A stretch of DNA of 64,000 bases from the NCBI RefSeq assembly GCF_000227585.1, contig NZ_CAFB01000034.1:86418-150417 (forward strand). Direction: 5' to 3'. A program made the position numbers and the translations under genes. The first letter of the stretch is position 1; each line of letters starts with the position of its first letter. The notes beneath the pieces are model-generated. The model did not search any database. It saw only the letters and a program-made list of their open reading frames with translations, and was not told the DNA's origin. Origin of the DNA: Candidatus Glomeribacter gigasporarum BEG34 (GTDB lineage Bacteria > Pseudomonadota > Gammaproteobacteria > Burkholderiales > Burkholderiaceae). Positions 44,901-51,100 of this stretch are shown in pieces.

Positions 44901-45119
44901 CAGTGCCGTATCCCTGTAAGGGGCGGGCAGTTTATAAAATGCAAGCGCCCGAAATTTTTCTTCTGAATGCACCCGATTGCAGGACAGAATCTCCAGCAAA
45001 GCCGCTTTCTGCTGTTTCAGAGCGGCCTTCAGCGGTTCAGGGAATCCCTGCGCTTGATTGAAACTGAATGCCAAACGGCCTTGATCGTTTTTCCAAATAT
45101 GGATGCCATTGGCTTTCAA
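29943..45119 (-). CDS. hybrid NRPS-PKS megasynthase: C-A-PCP, Cy-A(Cys)-PCP-E, C-A(Gly-like)-PCP, KS-AT-ACP-TE
   Basis: 5058 residues, positions approximate. Residues 1-45 form a TubC-type docking domain (MKANGIHIWKNDQGRLAFSF). C1 has HHVLTD near 190. A1 (core 671) has pocket residues I read as D-V-W-S-F-G-L-M-H, Thr/Ser-like but not a clean match. PCP1 (LGGDSIL) is near 1071. The Cy domain at about 1150-1600 has DLILLDVQS (DxxxxDxxS, near 1311). A2 (1803) reads D-L-Y-N-L-S-L-I-W, the cysteine code. PCP2 near 2198. An E domain has HHLIVDAVSW (2400) and EGHGRD (2531). C2 has HHALSDG (2846). A3 (3325) reads D-I-L-Q-I-G-L-V-W, close to the glycine code. PCP3 near 3708. KS has TACSTSL (3957), EAHGTGT and NIGH. 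AT has GHSLGEY (4401) and AFHS, the malonyl type. ACP (SGGDSL, 4723) and TE (GASFGG, 4865; final His in GNHIS) follow. No KR, DH or ER, so a beta-keto unit is expected. It extends the product of the upstream NRPS and releases it. The docking domain implies partner recognition. Confidence 0.93.
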   Translation of the reverse strand: MKANGIHIWKNDQGRLAFSFNQAQGFPEPLKAALKQQKAALLEILSCNRVHSEEKFRALAFYKLPAPYRDTALSPIQKGIYLQSKLDAEGYTYTIPLLFRLKQGNAELLKKALRHVLMEHPILRIRVDEHFRYRLLDSSSIPIRECEISIDDVKAICEQSARTLFNLDGGALIAPEVLRLKGQDELLLNLSHHHVLTDAYSAGLLQSEILSAYTELCQHKKSEHPIDLARAVDYLDYIAYQYYELQTERYQQAIAHLSQQLDCAEKLQLRHVSAHTHKQGCGRFEFNLDTDIHKTLKQLALVHQTSVYAILLGGLYQVLSLYAGGQRDFPIGLTVSNRPSELNRAIGPFINTLPLIPDWRPTDRFIRNIQRIHQDVMYLNEHHQINLNLLTERLKRSHADIVDLMQVVLTLHNFKAENKHSTLMLEPIPVSEAAEKFGISLIAQETPDTLRFTVSHSNARYPEWYVKALMDTFTALLATLDSHTLDQPTFQLKVLNQKSYQKTVQEWNRTERDFWKNSTLHSLFEAQAEKTPDRIAVIYDDRRLSYRALNESANRLAHYLRCVHKFGADNLVGLCLDRSEQVLIAILGVLKAGAAYVPIEPSYPAARIRYIVEDANLSLLLVNEAPLEKLADYLSIKQVFVDSKAFQETLSLYPSSNPEQITSPTHLAYVIYTSGTTGHPKGVLIEHRSAAARIQWINELCPLQAEDRILQKTSYAFDVSVWELLWPIQHGGCLVFAKPNGHKDAHYLIDLIRRESITILSFVPSMLSAFTEALQAQVLTHDRPLPSLKHLFCGGEALKWGQAKKWHDLLPHTKLHNLYGPTEVTMHALYYAVSNINDETICIGTPIANTTAYILDPHLNPLPIGAPGEIHIGGIGLARGYLNQPELTKERFIPNPFQTAEEKAQGQNARLYKTGDLGRWLPEGNIEFLGRNDFQVKLRGYRIELGEIEQALSTCEGIQNSVVLLKTPKEENGTAQPYLIGYYVSPEPLNETWLFEHLQARLPETMIPSRLVHLAQLPLTPNGKLDRQALPDPGFVRDHTRRVAPRTALESQLCALWGEVLGISHAQIGIQDDFFRLGGDSILSIQLVSRMRRQLNLELSVQDVFRHKTIERLHEQVLKPLLHHKTQSLGLQRKQGKLDDEMSLTKVQQKAGEYTKEDFAEVAHEGGLSGLPLVAGKQQLYDWFEMTEIQKAYLIGRLGSYEIGNISNHVYCEYYYKTPLNVEKLEDTLNTLISKFEVLRTVYSLEKLKQRFLKSEEVSAYRVRVNDYSQWMLSDSRLQSVRERLSHKVYDPQRFPLFTFEVSHFKDICVLHVGVDLILLDVQSRLSFLSLIDRLYRQPRDTIPIPSITFKDYQDYCQHLKHSTWYAKNRTYWQERIPQLPLRPRLTSKTEPETIEHPTFAEHTLYIGKTTWAQFKAQARRYGSSYSSVLLGLYGHVLSYFSGHSEFLITLTLFNRYAIHPEVNTLWGDFTSTTLFHYMDFGKDLLKTLKRTHQVMWEDIHHALYPGMRVQRELGKRHKLDVQQAVSPIVFTGLVGGRLDGKRDETPYLEDTEILKKRYWCGQTSQAWIDLQAVEVGSRFMSKWLYVEQLFDSAYIETLNTLYCRFITTLAEQDWETAALSIPYLPPLDQALIEAANAHTQPLSSDTLHSRYQKVLADKTLQQHIAVIDAATGKAYTHGTLQQDSTQLAQILLDQNPPAASPPLIGILSEKGYNQVLAVLAILKSGHAYLPLSIDWPLGRLDEVLTQGQVKLVLISQAQYGREAIRNALSQKYTLRVIETSQADPVPRAATLPEVKADDIAYVIFTSGSTGKPKGVTISHRSALNTIDAVNRRFQITKADKILAVSDLSFDLSVYDLLGLLVAGGTIVFPEPSRSKDPASWVSLIQQHQITLWNSVPQLAALLIDAVTQSPLSQKEAIALASLRLFLLSGDWIPSGLPARLKAQCPEAVLMSLGGATEGSIWSVWYEMDPAKVEGRIPYGVAMPNQQLFVLNPAGEHCPVGVQGEIHIGGLGPARDYWGAPDLTEARFIFYPQLGRLYKTGDLGRFLPDGNIEFLGRNDFQVKLRGHRIELGEIEHTLSTYEGVQNSVVLLKNSKAESGTTQPYLVGYYVSPEPLEETCLFAHLQAKLPEYMVPSRLVHLTELPLTPNGKLDRQALPDPGFVGDRTRQVAPRTELEKQLCALWGEVLDISHAQIGIQDDFFRLGGESILAIQLLSRVRQSLGITLSVQDIFTHRTLESLHAQVLSQIRQRSDQPALQTEQGILEGEAPLLPIQQWFFHHAFPKAHHWNQSFLIRTPPLDLPKLRTALEQLILHHDGFRLRYRQDAAGCVKQHYEPRALPETLKVLDVTSLGAPEGSPVFTSKLHGILTQWQSHFNLSQGPLYEVTYLHGFSDGSSRIWFALHHLIVDAVSWRLITEDLRTLYAQKPLNPKGSSYRQWGQALLHYADTHAEESAYWKAQLADYDAQQNPLQQWIIQQSTPFEASFQLDRARTRQLLKEAHRAYYTQINDLLLAALSQALTALTGHKVHHIVLEGHGRDMLDSTLDVTHTLGWFTTLYPVRLEAQNTLNDSIKTIKEHLRKIPNKGVGYGAVMGCEPSVLPNISFNYLGQLGLESQGPDAWTISFEASGTAMPPENALWYDLNLFGSVRAGQLEFTVSGRLKRDAIQTLAKLFKQQLETLIQETVHAPRSYLTPSDIEDLLSVRELDRLQENSEIEGVYLANSLQQGFIYHALRQGEADETYRVQSVWHYHVPIDAHGLKEAWRLAQEKFSSLRLRFAWTEALVQIVEKTAHLNWQMVDLSQSSDAARRQAIEQLKRQDRKKPYQLDQGNLFRITLVKQRDDLYTCIFNAHHALSDGWSAPILLGFVHETYLELINGETIDLKPDTAFEAAQIYLQAHAQDTQAYWTKALSQLENHTDLSGLLRLEARGVKTTRYTQVQQQAEQRFSVQGDMFRRLKGLGQNAGLTLNAIVQYAWHKTLSVYGGSPQTVVGTVISGRTLPIAGIETSVGLYINTLPLVVHHGATQSLREAILSVQHTLQEMQARSGTPLASLHQGSERLFDNLLIYENMPRRCQEDWQTQLKLHFEASWEKRDYPLALGVTEYPDRLDFKLDYASELFESSSIKALLSTVHALLAQIVEAPEQRLSQLCYLDKKQYQRMVYDWNLCKAACPGAKTFHQVFETQAARYPGKPALIVGDRRLSYQQLNARANQLAHYLLKTGSVSPETRIALCLERNAHLLIGLLAILKAGCAYVPLDPAYPEARIAHILKDSGAQLVLTQSACQAALRVAAPTLNLTVLDSLALQASLSRHSHHNPDVSTCTTHLAYVIYTSGTTGLPKGVMVEHAAFLETLEALRQQYFPGRKGLGTCSLTHVVFDIFALEYSLPWLTGGTLTLGDPLFDRLDCSSYDFMQITPSLCEVKLEQLTHTEHTMLLIGGEPLGSALLGQAVCRFNRVINLYGPTETTVWSTSKSYNSTTGASSLLVSIGKPLLNETVYILDPYLNPLPIGAPGEIHIGGIGLARGYLNQPELTQERFIPNPFQTEEEKQRDQNARLYKTGDLGRFLPDGNIEFLGRNDFQVKLRGHRIELGEIEHALSTCEGVQNSVVLLKTPKAENGPDQPYLVGYYVSPEPLDETQLLQHLQAQLPENMIPSRLMHLTELPLTLNGKLDRGALPDPGFSSAAHYKAPQTAYEKTLAAIWKQVLKQEQVGIHDNFFDLGGNSLLLIQMHSQLLKALHIKLNIMEVFKHPTIARLAQFLASHDSTQVQEKASEGKDKNLGEKPAPIQGAGRPSSAIAIIGMAGRFPGAENLDEFWTNLKAGKAAIQFYTKEELQAAGISPTLLEDPHYVRAQSALSDIQSFDAAFFGYSPREAEIMDPQHRLLMECAWHALEDAGCDPENGAEAIGLYAGTGRNRYLAEHVTPHQPAADLASQYQAMIHNQADYLCTKIAYKLNLKGPAITVQTACSTSLVAVHQACLALTAGDCDMALAGGVSLGQLEKQGYLYQPGMVFSPDGTCRAFDASAQGTIEGQGAGLVLLKPLEQALAAGDPIHAVICASAINNDGTRKIGFTAPSAEKQAAVIRQTQKKAGIQADTIGYIEAHGTGTPLGDPIEIEGLTQAFSQTTHRSQFCAIGSVKTNIGHLDAAAGIAGLIKAILCLKHKTLVPSLHYQSPNPKINFKSSPFYVNTHLKPWASEQTPRRAGVSAFGIGGTNAHILLEEALPVTEAPNTVCSRPGQLVNLSANSLPALSSQARQLRQHLEQHPAIPLEHLAYTLHTGRRRFRYGRSWVVPTVQALHAALDQADSAPSMECLQPRPVVFLFPGQGAQYPGMGAALYASEPRFKAHLDRCLSQLKPHLPATLSEDDILSRTEAVHQTQLTQPALFILEYALARTLMDWDIQPAAMLGHSLGEYVAACLSGVFTLEEGLALIAERGRLLQRTQKAQMLAVPLSQQETARYLEGSALDLAVVNHETSCVVSGPVSQIEPFARKLAQIGIPSTTLKVSRAFHSRSIDCVLPEFRQALQSVKLSHPQRPFISNVSGHWVDAAEVANTDYWLKHTRNPVLFAQGLDCLLTAEGLENSLLVELGPSQVLTGLVRRHPRCKAERVLPLMRRERDQESDSLFLLKVLGRLWAAGVDIDWSSFYQYMPKRRIPLPVYPFEKTAYWLPSARATAQSRIGDRPVQAETVHTYVVPEPEPLKETPSPATDDISQTVKMAWQRVLGVPAHSPDEDFFESGGDSLAAVQLASQIQKQLGFSVSLMRLKKPTVHEMINALWKRRMQDKPAGIPNHRRVIILQQGLALRQTPLVLIHPIGGDIYFYRYLVNDLPESLPVYAVRSPMLDGGKPFKSIEAMAEAYLQALEAAQLAPPYALGGASFGGIVAWQMAQVLASKGHTPPLLVLIDSPAYGHLPPPMSDEAILAYLVKYNLERLQISPETLQAQGSLQAQLHYLADQAKDPEWTELLSPDFLSVFIRTWQAHGVLMHQYKPLPYAGPVVFFSHTERIAEFPTEQHRHWRVLTKGDFRHFQIPGNHISMNAKPNAGVIAQHLKTIMSCLEILSHEYKH

Positions 45120-45145
45120 GCGATAGAGTAATTGGGAGGCGATTA

Positions 45146-48100
45146 TCAGAGTACACCCTCCTCCCGCATGACCATAGGCGCTGCTTTCGACCTGAAGCGA
45201 TGTGCAATACTCCGAATGCTTGGGGTTTGATAAAAGTCCTGTAATGCCAGATCGAGACCTAAATCATGGCTCAATCGTCTGACAGCTTGCATGGCTAGCA
45301 AGGAATTACCCCCTAGGACAAAGAAGTTGTCCTGCATGCTGATCTGGCTCTCCGGTATACCCAGAACCTCTGACCAGATTTGGGAGAGCTGCCTTTCCAC
45401 TGGGTTTGCAGGGGCTACATAAGGTTTCTGAAGCTGAAGTTTGGGCAAGCGCCCAGCATCCAGTTTTCCGTTGGCACTGACAGGCCACAGGTCTACCTGC
45501 CTATACGCATGCGGCAGCATGTACTCTGGCAAGTGTTTGGATAAGCATAGGTTGGCTACTTCCTGCAAGGAAGGGGCTTGCATGCAACTGCCCACCTTAC
45601 GCTTTTCATCTTCCGTAATGTGGCCCAATACCAGTGTGTAGACAGCTGCCGGATAAGGCACCCAGCCGATCGTGCAACTGCCTATACTATAGGGATATAA
45701 GGCTGTGCTGATCCTTTGGGCCATAAACCCTGCCAGCACAAGGTTGGGAAGAGACGCCTCCCCATTGAGGGTGATAAGTAATTGTCCGCGCGCCAACAAC
45801 TCTCCTACCTCGCTGGCCTGCAACAGCACACTTTGCTTGTCCAGATCTAATATTGCGTGATCTTCCAAGTCTACATAGACTCTTCCCGAACCCTGTTTCA
45901 TTAGAAAGCCGGGTTTTAGACGACATTCAGGCCAGCATATGGAATCTGATCCGATACTTAAGATAGCCAGCAAGGTATTGTCGGCATCCAGTGGCTCTTC
46001 TGTGACTTGCCACTCGTGTGCTAGGCCATGTTGGGTCAAAACTTCTGACAGCGCACTCAGCATATGTCCTGCTTCCAGATAGACCAGCCGTCTGGCCACT
46101 TTTCCATATAAAGGGGTGATGGCGGGCCAATGCGCAATCAAATGCAATGCGTGGTCACGCTGCTTTTCAGCTTGGCCTATGCACCAGGGGGCATGAAATC
46201 TGCACAGGCTATAGTCCGTGGGATGGTAGTAGTAATAGTCAGCTTCCAGGGTATCAACAGGTGTGGCCAGATCCAGGAAGCAGCGTACTGAATACGTACT
46301 CCCCCCAGAAGGGTATAGATACTTAGGCAAGGCCCTTCCCTTGAATCGAAGGCCAGATACACCGGCCAGTACAGCGCCCAAGGTCTCTGTACTGAGCGTT
46401 TTGGGTTCATAAGGCGCATCGAACCGGGGCGGCCATTGGGCCATAAACAAACGGCTTAACTCGGCCACTCTGCCGATTCCCACTTCGGACTCGGTGAAGT
46501 TGCGGTAGCTTTTGCGGCGTTTGAAGGCTGAGGGTTCTAGATTGGGTTCGAATACGTGCTGTGCCTTTAGACCCTGGATAAGCCCCCGTTCGTCCAGCAC
46601 AAAGGATTCTTTGTCGAAGGAGGCCTCCAATTGTGTTTTTGTATCTTCTGGCAGGAGATAAGCGACTACATAGTCCCGTTCGTCTTCCTTTTGAATTCTG
46701 ACAACAGCCTCCTTGACACCTTCCAGTTGCGATAACCTGGCAGCTATTTCTTCCAGCTCAACTCGATAACCGTTTAGCTTGACCTGGAAGTCATTACGCC
46801 CCAAAAACTCAATCTTGCCTTCTGGCAGCCAGCGGCCTAGATCCCCAGTCTTGTAGAGCCGACCCAATTGGGGGTGTGAGATGAATCGTGCTTCTGTTAA
46901 GTCCGGCGCGTCCCAGTAATCCCGTGCCAACCCCAAACCCCCAATATGAATCTCTCCCTGAACTCCCACTGGACAATGCTCACCACTTGGGTTCAGGACA
47001 AACAGCTTTTGATTGGGCATTGATACCCCATAGGGAATGCGGTCTTCACTCTTTTCAGGATCTATCTCGTACCAAACTGACCAGATGCTTCCCTCCGTAG
47101 CACCCCCTAGACTCATCAAGACAGCTCTAGGACACTGGACTTTCAAACGGATAGGAAGATTAGAAGGAATCCAGTCGCCGCTTAAGAGGAAGAGGCGCAA
47201 AGACGCTAGAGGTATTGCTGCCTGCTTTGTAACAGGGCTTTGGGTAACAGCATCGAGTAGAAGAGCGGCCAATTGAGGCACGCTGTTCCAAAGAGTGATC
47301 TGATGCTGCTGAATCAGGGAGACCCAATGGACAGGATCTTTACTTCTGCTCTGTTCAGGAAAGACGATTGTCCCCCCTGCGGTCAAAAGGCCAAAGAGAT
47401 CATAGACAGAGAGATCAAAGCTAAGTTCCGATAAAGCCAGTATCTTGTCCTGTTTTGCAATCTCGAACCGCCGATTCACTGCGTCTATCGTGTTCAAGGC
47501 ACTGCGATGGCTGATCGTTACGCCCTTGGGCTTGCCCGTAGAGCCGGAGGTGAAGATCACATAGGCAATATCGTCGGCCTCTACCTTGGGAAGTGCGGAG
47601 GCGGAGGGATCGGATGTTGTGCGTAGGGCTTCTATGATTTTCAGAGTGTACTTCTGAGATAAAGCATTTCGTATCGCTTCCCGGTCATACTGCGCTTGAG
47701 AAATCAATACCACTTGCACGTAACCTTGAGCGAGGACTTCATCGAGTCGTCCCACAGGCCAATCGATAGACAGCGGCAGATAGGCGTGACCGGATTTAAG
47801 AATGGCGAGAGCAGCCAGTACCTGGTTGTAGCCTTTCTCGCTTAAGACGCCGACCAGGAGAGCTTGAGACGTGCTAGGTGAGTTCTGATCAGAAAGGGTC
47901 TGGGCGAGTTGGGTACTGTCTTGTTGCAGGGTGCCATGGGTGTAGGTCTGTTCGGTGGCGGCGTCTATGATGGCGATGTGCCGCTGCAAGGCTTCGTCTG
48001 TCAATACTTTTTCATAACGACTGTGGAGGGTGTCCGAGCTTAAGGGCTGCGTGTGACAATTAGCGGCCGCTATTAAAGCCTGCTCGGGGAGGGGGAGTGG

Positions 48101-51100
48101 TATTTTGGGGAATGCTGATGTTTCCCAGTCTAACTGGGCCAAGCGTTCAAGGAGCTCGCAATAGGCATAATGCATAGCTTCGATCAGCGATCTGTCGAAT
48201 AACTGTTCTACATAATCCCACTCTGCTATAAAACCCTTATCGGTTTCATAGGCCTTGTTATCCAGCCAGACTTGGGAGGTTTGGGAAATGGCATATCGCA
48301 CACCTTGATAGGAATCGTCCAAAGGCCAATCAAACCAGTGGCTCTGGATGTTGCCCAGCACACTGGTCAACACCACAGGTGCCAGTATTTGTTTATCCGG
48401 CATAGACTGTTCCTTTTTAACCAGCCGTTGCACATCCACACCGTCAAACAGATTGTGTTCTATGTCCTTCATTAGAACGTCATGAATGGTTCTCAGCTTT
48501 TGATGAACCGCATCCCCCTCTCTATCTTGATAGCTAAACAACTCCAGCACCGTAAAATCCCCAATCAAATTCTCAATTTGAGGATGCAGCGGTAGGCGGT
48601 TAAACAGGGTTAGGTTGACACACAGCTTATCTTGTCCACTCCAGCGGCTAAGCACGCTACCATAGGCTGCTAGAACCAAGGCAGTGGGGCTGATGTGGGC
48701 CTGTTGGGCTTTACTTAATAAAGCCTCCCAGATGGGTTTGGACAGCACGCGGCTCACGCGTGCAAACCGAGGATATCGAACGGCAAAGGGCTGGATTTTC
48801 AGGGGCAGATTCATTTCAAAGTGGTAATCCCTGAGCCGACCACGCCAATATCGTTCGGCTTCCTGGAATAAGGCACTGACCCTTATTTTTTCGTAGTGCA
48901 GCACATAATCTCGGTAGCTGATCTCAAGGACAGGCAGCAGGGCCTCTGGGTTCTTGTAAAGTTTTGCCCACTCATCAAATAGAATCTGAAAGCTGCCGAG
49001 ATCCACAATCAAGGCGTCGAAGCTAAGATGTATCAGGATCTGTCCATTCCACTTGCTCACCACCACGTCAAACAAGGGATACTGGTCCGGAGTATAGATC
49101 TTGTGGGACAACTGATCGCGAATAGCGAGCAGCTCTTGCTCGCATGAGAGCTCATGGACTTTAATAGTATAGTGTGGGACTGACTTGATATGTTGTTGTC
49201 TTCCGTTGACAAACACGGTACGGAGCGCCATGTGTCTTTCAATCAAGCAATTGAACGCCTGTTCCAGGCGACCTATGTCGAGCGCAGCATATTGATACTC
49301 TGCATAGACATGGGTGGATACATGACTCAATTCAAAATGATTGAGCCTACCCAGATAATAGCTTTGCTGTACATTGTTTAAGGGGAAGGGTTTAAATAGC
49401 CTGGATTGATCTGGCTGCTGGATCAGATAACTCTGGTATCGAAAAGACCCGAGACTCGCGGCTGCCAGAGGCGCTAGATGCTCGACTGTTCTCTGCTCAA
49501 AGATATCACTGATTTTGATATCCACCTGAAGCGCACTGTTGATCTTGTTGAGCAACTGTATCGCCAGAATACTGTTACCCCCCAGATGGAAGAAATCAGC
49601 GCGAATATCTTCTCTGGCCGCAGGCGTGTTCAACACCTCTCCCCATAACGCACACAGCTGTTTCTCCAGCTCTGTCCGAGGTGCCACCTGACGCGTGCGA
49701 TCCCCTACAAAGCCCGGATCCGGTAACGCCTGCCTATCCAACTTCCCGTTGGGGGTCAGTGGTAGCCGGGCAAGCTGCACCAGCCGACTGGGGATCATGG
49801 TTTCAGGGAGTCTGGCTTTGAGATGCGCGAAGAGACGTGTCTCATCCAACGGCTCAGGCGAGACGTAATAGCCGATCAAATAAGGCGGGGCCATCCTATT
49901 TTCTGCCTGGGGAGTTTTCAGCAGCACCACACTGTTCTGTACGCCTTCATAGGTGGACAGCGTGTGTTCAATCTCACCGAGTTCAATCCGGTGGCCTCGG
50001 AGTTTCACCTGAAAATCATTACGTCCCAGGAACTCAATATTGCCCTCCGGCAGCCACCGTCCCAGATCGCCAGTTTTGTAGAGCCGAGCATTCTGGCCTT
50101 GCTGCTTCTCTTTTTCTGTCTGGAAAGGGTTGGGGATGAAGCGCGCTTTCGTCAGTTCGGGCTGGTTCAGATAGCCTCGGGCGAGCCCTATACCTCCGAT
50201 ATGGATTTCACCCGGGGCCCCGATGGGGAGGGGGTTGAGATGGGAGTCTAGGATGTAGGCGGTGGTGTTGGCGATGGGGGTACCGATGGCGCCTGCCCAA
50301 TAGTCTTTCTTGATTTCCTGGCAGCTTGACCAAACGGTTGTTTCCGTAGGCCCATACACATTCCAGCAGTGATCAACCGTCTTGAAGAGGGTTCGGGCCA
50401 ACGCTAAGGATAGCGGTTCCCCACCGCAGAGTGCATTGATAGATAAGTTTTCAACGCCTTCTTGCATAACAAGAGACCACAAAGAAGGCGTTGCTTGCAT
50501 AACCGTTACCCTCCACTGCTCGATCAGAGCGAGCAGTCTTGCGGGTTTGAGTACCTCCTGCTGTGTGGCGATCACCACCCTGCCGCCTTGCATGAGCGGC
50601 ATCCAGAGCTCTAGGGCTGCGATATCAAATGCCAGCGTCGTCACCGAAAGCAGACAGTCCTTTTCGCTAAAGTCTATCTTTTCCCTAATGGACTCAAGGA
50701 TATTGATAAGCGCTTGATGTTCAACAACCACGCCTTTGGGGTCTCCGGTGGTGCCAGAGGTATAGAGGACGTAGACCCAATGCCTGCTCGTGACAGGAAG
50801 ATTCAGGTTGAGGTCTGATGCTTGGTTTAATGACTGCTGTATCCCTTCTTCATCTAGAAGGATCCATGCGGTCTTCGCACCAAATGCGTGGCAAACTGAG
50901 TCTTTCGACAAAGACTGCAGATGCGCTTCCCACAGCACCCTACATTGTCTGGTGCTCAATACCAGACTCGCGCCGCTGTCTTTCAGAATGCCTGCAATCT
51001 TGTAGGCAGGATGCCGGATATCCAGTGGCAGGTAAGCCGCACCTGCCTTGAGGATGCCCAACAGGGCAATCAGCATCCGCTCGTTTCTGTCCAGGTATAA

